DNA of 64,000 nucleotides, taken from positions 63,704,609 to 63,768,608 of the forward strand of contig CP136066.1 in assembly GCA_032622095.1 (NCBI GenBank), read 5' to 3'. Each line of letters starts with the position of its first letter. The first letter of the stretch is position 1. The notes beneath the pieces were generated by a model. The model was not told the DNA's origin. It saw only the letters and a list, made by a program, of their open reading frames with translations, and made no database searches. Below, in pieces: positions 55,793 to 64,000 of this stretch. Source of the stretch: Siphonodentalium dalli (taxonomy: Eukaryota > Mollusca > Scaphopoda > Gadilida > Siphonodentaliidae). Made by a program: the position numbers and the translations under genes.

Positions 55793-57229
55793 TCCATCTC
55801 ATAGTATATTATTATGGGGCCATACTGTAGTTGTAGCCCATACAGACTCGAAAATTAAAGAAAAAAGATATTTCCATATGCATACATGTACATCAGCATC
55901 TCTGTCCCTGGTGTCCCAAGAATTGGTGCCTCACTCCCAAAGCTCTAGTATATTTTGTTAAAGGGACATCACCTGCACAGATATATATCATTTCCATGGC
56001 CATAAAAAGGGAATTAGGGGTTACTGGGGGGCTTGCTTCCCTCATATGGTGTACTTAACTACTTATTGACTTGAAATAGGGGGGGACCTATTTTCATATT
56101 ATCAGCATCCCTGCCAGGGAAATTTCCAGGGATCTTTTGATACCTGTTACAGGTATGGGCGCCCAAACTTGAGAAGCCCAAATGACCCCAAATTCCTAGT
56201 GGACAGTATTGAGTCAACCTGAATTTTCAAGGCAATTCAACAATATGCGCTGTAAATAAAAAATCTGCAGTTGCAATGCAGCCTTCATTTGTATGTTGAA
56301 TTTTTAAATCAGAAATATTATGTCATATTTATAATATATGCATCTGTATCTGTGTTGGTTCGGTGTATAAGCCGTATTTTAAAGTTATATTGGGATATCG
56401 GTATATATCCTCTGCTGGAAACAGGTGTCCCCAAATTATCTCTGGATTCTTCCCTGATCCCTGCCCCCCCAAGAATTTGTGTCTCCATCCCAGAGATCTA
56501 GTATATTTTATAAAATAGACATATCCTGCACAGATCTATACCATTTCTATGTTCATAAAAAGGGAATTAGGGTTTACTGGGGGATTGCTTCCCTCATATG
56601 GTTGGCCTATATATAGACTTGAGTGATGTGTTTAGGCCTCTGCCAATTAAAATTAATTCAGGGGGGGGGTCAATTCATATGAATTTTTATTTGGGCTTAC
56701 TATTAAAGTAAGCATAAATACCGGTATGATCTATTTGCACTTAAAAAGTGTAAATATTTTAGCTTAAGTGCAAATAACAGAAGTTGTTTGCGCTTAAGTG
56801 CAAATATTTATGCTTTAATAAGCACAAATAATTTACGCTTATTAAGCGCAAATAAAGAATAAAGGTGAAAACGGCATCCCATTCATGTAGTTTGCACCCT
56901 TAACAATAAAATGAGTAAGGTCTCAAATCTAATCGTGATGAGGCATTCTTTAAATGAAACATACACACAGATATGCATACCGGTACCGTTAATTAAATCT
57001 ATGACTATTAAATCTTTTTAAACACACAAAGTGGTTTGCGATGAGAATACCCGAACAGTCTTTATAACGGTGCTAGCAGCAAAACAGCCATGATTGTCTC
57101 ATAATAAAAAAAAAGAAGACATATGAAGGTTCACTTATTTTGTCAGTCACATTACTCATTACTGACATTACTCATTAGTCTGCAAAAGAAAACAAAAAAA
57201 ACATACAAAAACGCAGCGGGTGGAAATTA
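55793..57229. other. No gene; duplicated AGGGAATTAGGG(G)TTACTGGGG segment and a motif cluster
   Basis: About 55895-56060 and 56440-56600 are diverged direct repeats (CATCAGCATCTCTGTCCC / GATCCCTGCCCCCCC, CACAGATATATATCATTTCC / CACAGATCTATACCATTTCT, AAAAAGGGAATTAGGG, GCTTCCCTCATATGGT). The rest is anonymous apart from 56690-56862. Confidence 0.5.
56690..56862. repeat. Cluster of GCTTAAGTGCAAATA-type words
   Basis: TTTGCACTTAAAAAGTG, AGCTTAAGTGCAAATA, GCGCTTAAGTGCAAATATTT, GCTTTAATAAGCACAAATAA and GCTTATTAAGCGCAAATAAA follow one another at ~25-bp spacing in a direct and inverted mixture. Confidence 0.65.
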
Positions 57230-57620
57230 TCTGCATCTGTAGATTTTTCAGTGCAGAAACCAATTCTGGTTACAGACGCACTGGTCCAGGTGCTACCATA
57301 GCCGAGTAACTTTATAACCCTGTGGTGACTCTAGTAGCGTTCTTTAACGTGTCCATGCCCGATCGGACAGCGTACTGTACCCACGACAACATATCTGGAT
57401 AATTGTTGTGATGGGGGAAGTCGGCATTTTGCATTCGGATCTTTATTCAGTGATCTCGAATGACTTTTCAGCCTGACAAACTTGGTATCTGACCAAGTTC
57501 TGATTTTTGCAGAATACCCTGACCAGGTTGAGGTTATGCAGGTAATAGGTTGCTATCCCCGGTCGGCTAGCACGAGAGACCAGTACGCTACCTCGATCTC
57601 GGCTACCGATTTCCCAATTA
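57230..57620. repeat. Interspersed ~400-bp repeat, copy 2
   Basis: Collinear with 36480-36892 (GCACTGGTCCAGGTGCTACC, CCGAGTAACTTTATAACCCT, TCGGCATTTTGCATTCGGAT, GCACGAGAGACCAGTAC). Followed at 57630-57770 by GAATC-rich text related to 37505-38115. Confidence 0.7.
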
Positions 57621-57799
57621 TTAGATCAAAAATTTCGAATCAGCCAATTTACAATCATGAATTTCGAATCAGCCAATTTACAATCATGAATTTCAAATCA
57701 AGACAGCCTATTTCGAATCGAATCAAATCAGACAAAACAATTTCGATATCGAATCGATTCGCAGGGCCCGATTCGGCGATTGACAGATTGATGATTTCC

Positions 57800-58561
57800 C
57801 ATCATTTGATCGTCGAAAATTGGTGATGAAACTTTACATACACCTTATTAAAACTCAAGAGCGTACCACTTTGATAACACTGTCCTCGAAATTAACTAAA
57901 TATATGTTGAGCTTATGCTGAGATTCTTCAATGTTGTCATAATAACAAAATTCAATGTCAGTTTTATATGATAAAGAGATTCTTATTTCCTCTTTACACA
58001 GAATTTCATTGGATGGCGGTAAACGGAATGGCCAATCAAATTTTGTTTCACATCATGAGCAGGTGCGCGAAGGGACAACTAAAGTTAGCTCATGTGGAAT
58101 GGCTCGAATTGCTAGGATTCCGTTAGGACTCGTCATTGACAATGAGTGGCAATGTATGGGCTCAACCTCAAATTTAAAATTGCACGATTTGTATTCTGAA
58201 ATGTTGTCAAATCAAAAGTACTTTGTTAAACCATCAAGTGTATTTTGGGACCGGGTAACACACCTTTTCATTTGACTGTTCGCGTTTTATATCACACCGA
58301 AAATAATATTTCTTCTTCCGGTTTTCCTCGTTTTCGAATGAAAAATACTTCCAAGATAATTAATTTGTTTCCCTCAATTTGTGAGTATATATTGCGTATT
58401 ACAATAAGTGATTGATATATATAAATGTAAAATAACTTTGGTTTACGACGAAATTGAACAAGTTGTATGGAACGCAACATAATTTGGCAAATGCGCCCAG
58501 TAAAAAATACATGGATGCAATCGAAAATCTGCGGGATAAGTGCCACCGCAGACGGCGGACG
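57800..58561. other. No gene seen
   Basis: The 106-codon ORF at 57955-58275 has no recognisable domain, splice or repeat support. Confidence 0.4.
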
Positions 58562-58892
58562 CTGCGATTAAAATCGTAAGTGGGGAAAATCGAAGGTGGA
58601 GCATCCACTGCGCATGCTCACGACAATATCGCAGCCATATCGTAGCGATCAAGCAATGTTTGATTTTTACCAGGAAAATCATGATTCATGGCATGACCTT
58701 GGCATTAATGGCAACGTGACTCTGTCGTGAGTGATCGTAGCTTTCACATGACCATGGTCGCACTGGTCTCACAATTTACATGCTAGCACATGCTCGGTCG
58801 CGTGGATAAAATTGTAGTTGCAGCACCGTAGTGTCTGACGCAAGCCACTTTTCTCCACATGCGATTTTCCCCACTTACGATTTTAATCGCAG
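58562..58892. mobile_element. Inverted-repeat element, 31-bp arms
   Basis: CTGCGATTAAAATCGTAAGT then GGGGAAAATCG at the left, and its exact complement at 58862-58892. The arms also contain an inner palindrome (CGATTAAAATCG). The ~270-bp centre is non-coding. Confidence 0.72.
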
Positions 58893-59049
58893 CGATGCCT
58901 TGTAAGTTGGAGAGGTCATTTCATGTCCGGAAAGAAAGAATATGACACAAGACACGACCAAACCTCGATGTTCCTCCAACAATACTTATAATAATGCGTC
59001 ACCTTGACATACATTTATTTACCTTCCTTTAAAAAAAAAAGAGACATTT

Positions 59050-59547
59050 CAGGGATTTTTTTTAGGTGTCCTCAGGGTCCGGTATTCGGCCCCATTCCCA
59101 ATGTGAAAAAGGCACCTTTATTCCCAATTTTCAACCACCAAATTCCCAATTGCAGGCAGGTATATAATACCATCAGGCTTATTGAATAATTATAATTTTT
59201 TCCCGATGTTTTGTACACTCAAGTCGATCGATAAACAGCTGAAACCCCGTAGTAAATCAGCGGGAGCCCGCATCGTATAATGTACACGTGGCGACCTAAC
59301 TACATGTATTAGCTTAACATGCGAATTACCTCCCCTCTACCAGTCCGCGCATTTATGAAAGAGGGAGGATAACTCTAAATAAATTGCTGATTTATATAAA
59401 ACACGTGTACAGTAAATACTTGTCGAAGTTTGGTGTCCATGGCTTTTTCTAAAACATGGAAAATTCCCAATTTTGGTCTGTAAAGACACATTTTTCCCAA
59501 TTCGAAGGGACCCGGACCCAATCCCAAAATAGACAGAAAAATCCCTG
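59050..59547. mobile_element. Non-autonomous DNA transposon with CAGGGATTTTT ends
   Basis: Left CAGGGATTTTTTTTAGG, then CAGGGTCCGGTATTCGG and CATTCCCAAT. Right TTCCCAATTCGAAGGGACCC, then GACAGAAAAATCCCTG. Flanked by CATTT on both sides (59045-59049 and 59548-59552), a probable 5-bp duplication. Subterminal TTCCCAATTT words occur at both ends. Confidence 0.72.
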
Positions 59548-59550
59548 CAT

Positions 59551-59743
59551 TTAACAAGCTTTTTTCTCGATCAGGCAAAGGACCTGTGAAGCAGGTTGGC
59601 CATTTTTCGGGTCTGTTCGATAAAGTTCTGGGCATACCATTTAGTATCGAGGGGAAAATATGCCCTGAACTCAATCGAACAGACCCGAAAAATGGCCGCA
59701 ATCTTCACAGGTTGTTCGCCTGATCGAGAAAAAGGCTTGTTAA
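59551..59743. mobile_element. Small inverted-repeat element
   Basis: TTAACAAGCTTTTTTCTCGA, TCAGGC and GACCTGTGAAG at the left; CTTCACAGG, GCCTGATCGAGAAAAAGGCT and TGTTAA at the right. The inner GGCCATTTTTCGGGTCTGTT also pairs with its mirror. It directly abuts the previous element. Confidence 0.68.
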
Positions 59744-59984
59744 ATGTTAAACTCAATACAGTGTGATTGTTTTGGTTGAGAGTGATTCATGGTCACCCAT
59801 TCAACACCGAAATCTTGAGAGGTGAAGATTAGCCATAGCTACAGGTATACCGGTATGTTGTAAATAACTTGGTGGCATTTCTAACAAAAGTTCAATTAGT
59901 GGGGGTCTCCTTGATGTTGAGTGTTTTTCTTATCACATACTCTTTACATACTCTTTAATACTCTCGTGTGCCAAATAAAAGTAC

Positions 59985-60085
59985 AGGGCGGAATAATAGT
60001 ACAGGGTGGAAAATTCATGAAAATTTAATAAAAGTACAGGGCGGAAAATTCGAGAAAAATAATAATAGTACAGGGTAAAGTACAC
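59985..60085. repeat. Four short AGTACAGGGC/T repeats
   Basis: AATAAAAGTACAGGGCGGAA, AATAGTACAGGGTGGAAAAT, AATAAAAGTACAGGGCGGAA and AATAGTACAGGGTAAAGTAC alternate at ~30-bp spacing. Function unknown. Confidence 0.7.
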
Positions 60086-60767
60086 GAATACACCAATGAT
60101 AACTGATGAAATAATTCCATGATAATCAAAACAACAATAATTTATTATCTGTTTAGACTTATAGAGTAATGTCCCTTTAACCATACGAGTGCCTTCAAAT
60201 AGTCTGAGTCACATCTTGCTGCCTCTTGATGTAATTTATAACTTTAATATAGTATACTAGTACTAGGTCAGCAATCACCCATTCATGCTGTCATCTCATA
60301 AATTGTGTTACGCTATATAATTATGTACCGGTATATGTTTGTATTGTCATCATTGCGAGATTACAAACATTGAATGGACTATTCCATTGTTGTGCTGGTA
60401 TCAGGGGGAGAATACATTGGAAGACGGATACTATTCTCATTTATAATGATATAAAGTTTCCCCCGTTCAATTGTGGAAGCACCTCTAATTATAGACCCAA
60501 TCATATAATTTACCTTGAATTTACATTGTAATTGTTAATTGAACGAGAATAGGAACAATGGATTCTGTGTGTGTTACTGTTACAACCATATTTCGCCATC
60601 AAGCAAAATGGAATCTTCCTGTGTCTTTCCACGTGCTCGAAACAACACATTTTTTATCTCGCTATATCGACTTCGCCGATCATTGTCAAGTTTCCTAATT
60701 TCGTGATATTGCAACTTTGACTTTGATAATTTGTAAAAGTCTTTTAAATAGTTTGAATGGGTTTTTA
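60086..60767. other. No gene seen
   Basis: Anonymous AT-rich sequence with no repeat match in this window. Confidence 0.4.
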
Positions 60768-61556
60768 GCTCACCTGAGACGAAGTCTCCGGTGGAGCTAT
60801 AGTCATCACTCCTCGTCCGTCGTCCATCCGTCCGTCCGTCAACAATTCTTTGAACATCTTCTCCTCTGGAACCATAAGACCAAATGGGTTCATATTTGGT
60901 GTGGATGTTCCCTAGGTGACTCTCATTCCGATTTGTTCAAATGAGGTCACTGGGTCAAATAGTTGCGAAGCCAGGGCCATAACTCTGTAATTCTTACAAC
61001 AACTTCTTCTCAAATTTCATTGGTCCGAATGGGTTCATATTTGGTACAAAGGGTCTTTGGGGGACTGTTATTCAGATTTGTTCAAATGAGGTCACTGGGT
61101 CGAATGTGGGCAGAGCCAGTGACATAACTAAAAAAAAAAAAGCATGTTATAAAATTTGAAAAAGTGACACCATTATAACATCTGCAGATTTATGAAACTT
61201 TAATCTTTAATCTTCTGAAATTACAGAAATATTCCATTACCCATCCCCCTCCCACATGGCCCAGATGCACCCCCACCTTGAGGTGGCCTACACCCAACCA
61301 ACATCCCTTCCAATGGATATCATTTCCAGCTTCCAACATTAATACCTGTTCTATTAAAGTTGCAGATATCTCTTTGTGGATAGACAGAGAGAAACACAGG
61401 TCATTAATCAAGGAATACAATGTCACTGACAGCTTGTATAAACATACTGCTAGCAATTTAAACAAACTGCCTGAATTTAGTGTGTCTGACATTTGCAGGT
61501 CAGAGAATCATTAATAAGAGGTACAATCTATCATGTATTGTTCAACATGGCAAATA

Positions 61557-61905
61557 GGAGGTCTGTCATTTGCAGAATGAGGTCCCCAGAGGGTGAATTT
61601 AGTGATGCTATCCCACACAGTTGTTAGTTACATTTCCCTTCTAGGAAGTTTCTATATCCCCTAATTTGCAGAATATAAAATTCATAATTGAGGTGCTGTC
61701 CAATGGGTGAACATCAACTTCAACTGGGGAACTTCAATCTTATCCTAGGTCTGCCATAGCAGTTGAGGGCCTTAGCAGAATGAGGTCCCCAGAGGGTGAA
61801 TTTAGTGATGCTAGCCCACTGTGCAGGATAGCGTCACTAAAGTCACCCTCTGGGGGACCTCATTCCGCAAATGACAGACACACTATCACACTATTTCAAG
61901 GCTTG
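61557..61905. mobile_element. Family-P MITE, long variant
   Basis: GGTCTGTCATTTGCAGAATG at the left, the centre CCCCTAATTTGCAGAATATA, a second palindrome at 61770-61870, and the end CTATTTCAAGGCTTG. The left CAAGCCTTG is lost. Confidence 0.68.
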
Positions 61906-62468
61906 ATTGTATAATACATTGTGTTGCTTGAGGCCAGGCACATACAATGTAGGAATAGGTGCACTATTTGCAGGCTTGCTCCTTTGGTGATTGTGGTTCA
62001 GATTTGTTCTATCAGGGTCACCAGGTCAAGTAGGTGCAAGGCCAGCTACATTACTCTTTCTCTACATAGTAATTCATGATGTGTCTTCTATGCAATAATC
62101 AAATGGCCTATTTTGCTTATATTTGGTATGAAATTACCTTTGTGAAAATGGGATCACAAAGTCAAATAAGGGCAGAGCCAGAGACTATTTCACTACATAG
62201 TAATTCTTAAAATATGTTTGCAAGAACTGGTTGGCTTATTTAGCATGGAATGTTCTTCCTTGACTGCAATTCAGATTTTTTTTAAATGGGGTCACTTGGT
62301 CAAATAGGGGCCAAACGAAGAACAGTTTCCCTCTTAATATGCTTCCTTCACAAGGACCATCAGGTCTATTTTACTGATATTTATCATATGTATGAAGGGT
62401 TCTTTGGTGTCTGAGATTTAAATTTATTCAGATGGGGTCACCAGGTTAAATAGGGTGGGACCAGGGAC

Positions 62469-63521
62469 TAGTGATGTTCCGATAATGAAAAAGCTTATCG
62501 GACCGATTTCCGATAACTGGAGGCACAATCGGCCGATTTCCGATTCCGATGTTTATATATATTGTGCGTTTGTTCCTATAATGGACTTATATACACCCAA
62601 TGCACTCCATATCCCGCATAGTTTCAAAGCCAAATACATCAAAGAAATATATACACACTGTCGTGACAGTATTTCTGCCGACGTCGGTTGTGTGCTTCCT
62701 TTGATGTATACCGGTAGTTGTTTTGACAAAGAGATCAAAGGTGCCGACTCAGAGTAACGTTATGACCATGTGTGGAACACTTGCATGCGGAGTAAAAGTC
62801 TTGATTGAATACTTGTAAGTTGTAACAATGTATGGAATGGCGATGATTATTAACTAAATTTTGATTGATGGATAATAATTGCTGTCATATTTGTCTGAGA
62901 TTTCCCAAGTTTCCATTGGTCACACCTTTTATCTTTTAACAACTCGGAAGCTTTTATAGTTCCGCCTGCTCAATTTTTGTTTCGCAAGTTCAACGTGGAG
63001 CTAAGCGTATTTCATAGCATACGCTGTACAGACGAAAAAGCTAATTATGCCCCTACTAACATTGATCGTTATTGAAGACAGTTCTGATAACAACTGTATT
63101 AATTCATTCAGTGTGTGCTTCAAGTTATTGACATAGCATGTGAAGAAGCCTCACTGTAATCAGGTCAGCTTTTTAATTAAAGCTTTCTTTGAATCTATTT
63201 CGTGTCAACGCGATTGAACCAATAACTTCATATTACACGGGATGTCGGGCATGTGTATTGCCATTCTTATAATATATCATCATATCAGACTGCTTTGATG
63301 ATGCCAATGGCTTCTTTTTAGGCTGTTACAACTGCGTTTTAAATTCAATACTACAGTTGTATTGCGTATGTTTATTAAAGCGTGCACATTGCGCTTAGAT
63401 ACTAGAACGTTTTTATTTATTTTGACAATCGGTAAAAGCCGATGTTCAACTGCGAGGTACGATTAATTTCCGATGGGCTATTATCGGCCGATGGCCGATT
63501 CCGATTATCGGAACATCACTA
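62469..63521. mobile_element. Non-autonomous hAT-like element with perfect 8-bp duplication
   Basis: Left TAGTGATGTTCCGATAATG, right CGATTATCGGAACATCACTA. CCAGGGAC at 62461-62468 and 63522-63529 is a perfect target duplication. Subterminal CCGATTTCCGATAA / ATCGGCCGATGGCCGATTCC clusters occur on both sides. The interior, including a 100-codon ORF at 62455-62757, has no transposase similarity. Confidence 0.9.
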
Positions 63522-63839
63522 CCAGGGACATAACTATATGTCTCTATAGTAATTCTTAAAATGTCTTCTCAAGAGAGGTTGGACTATTTAGCTTACATAT
63601 AGTATGGAGCAATCAGGAGGATCCTTAAGTGACTGAGATTCAGATTTGTTAAAATGAGGTCAATTTGTCAAGAAATGGTGGGGCTATGGGGAGTTAACAC
63701 TTTTGTGTCTAATAAAATCATTGAAATGCCAAATTCATTAAAACATCTACCTTGGAACCACCTGACTGATTAATCTGACTTACATGTATTGTGTTTTGGA
63801 TAATTGGATAATTGGGCTTCAAACATGTCTAAATGGTTT

Positions 63840-64000
63840 TGGAAAAAGGCGCTTGTGAGATTGGAAATTTCCAACAATTGAGAAAGTTTGAGGTGTCAGT
63901 TGTGAAATTCCAACCTAAGACTTGGGAGTCTGTATACCGGTCAAAGGGGACTTGTTGAGCTGGAGGAGGAGGGGGTGATCAGTAGTGTACAGTTGGCAAT
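63840..64000. repeat. Interspersed repeat related to 9820-10260, cut by window end
   Basis: GATTGGAAATTTCCAACAAT and TGAAATTCCAACCTAAG resemble the TTGGAAATTTCCAAC region at 9860-10060. Confidence 0.5.

Larger units (their letters stand above)
60768..63690 (-). mobile_element. Second tandem-core (Helitron-like) element, with nested insertions
   Basis: The left border is a hairpin, TAGCTCACCTGAGACGAAGT then CTCCGGTGGAGCTAT, followed by CCGTCCGTCCGTC. About 160-170-bp units follow, with GGGCCATAACTCTGTAATTC, GGTTCATATTTGGTACAAAG and TTGTTCAAATGAGGTCACTG, at 60840-61130, 61960-62460 and 63522-63690. On the minus strand the hairpin is 3'-terminal and ends GAGCTAA, as in elements 1 and 2, though the core differs. 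Interrupted by a family-P MITE (61557-61905) and a hAT-like element (62469-63521). Confidence 0.6.

Noticed and set aside
55026-55830. Series of 68-114-codon ORFs with WVGTTYIRAPA-type repeats
   Set aside because: Products of the 68-bp minisatellite.
57955-58275. 106-codon ORF as a gene
   Set aside because: No domain, no splice support and no compositional bias; this length is expected by chance in 64 kb.

Overview
The window looks like animal nuclear DNA: AT-rich, intron-rich and dense in short inverted-repeat transposons. Scattered (ACATGTAC)n words, tRNA-headed SINEs and long elements built from ~160-bp tandem cores resemble what is known from molluscs, especially bivalves. The species is an inference; I found no rRNA, organelle or bacterial gene.

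One protein-coding gene can be assembled. It lies on the minus strand, spans at least 41 kb, and encodes a BTB-zinc-finger transcription factor. Three common exons (54431-54292, 51740-50731, 48266-47894) encode 503 residues: an N-terminal BTB domain, a basic nuclear-localisation-like patch, an in-frame His/Val/Asp minisatellite and an acidic/Gln-rich linker with a SUMO-type site. The shared part ends in a phase-0 donor. Downstream lie four separate exons (35199-35017, 30982-30752, 25006-24782, 13650-13429). Each starts at a phase-0 acceptor, encodes one C2H2 finger plus one C2HC-type finger, and ends in its own stop codon. This is the layout of insect lola and related BTB-ZF loci: one BTB half joined to interchangeable DNA-binding ends. 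Around the most distal exon are at least three decayed relatives (about 8.5-9.1, 11.6-11.95 and 12.0-12.56 kb), with another broken one at 36.9 kb, so the cassette has grown and lost exons by tandem duplication.

The rest is introns, intergenic sequence and repeats. Recognisable groups are: (i) hAT-like elements with 8-bp target duplications (27.5-28.6 kb with a transposase remnant, 21.4-22.4 kb, 62.5-63.5 kb) and a ~250-bp palindromic MITE family; (ii) two MITE families flanked by TTAA; (iii) a small palindromic family starting CAGTAATGCCC; (iv) Helitron/'pearl'-like elements with ~160-bp tandem cores (15.7-20.6 and 41.8-45.9 kb) and a second such family at 60.8-63.7 kb; (v) tRNA-derived SINEs, one carrying a 13-copy 51-bp minisatellite; (vi) 29-bp and 68-bp minisatellites; (vii) a non-LTR retrotransposon remnant. 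Several insertions are nested and give a relative order of events. The many small ORFs elsewhere are chance or repeat-driven.
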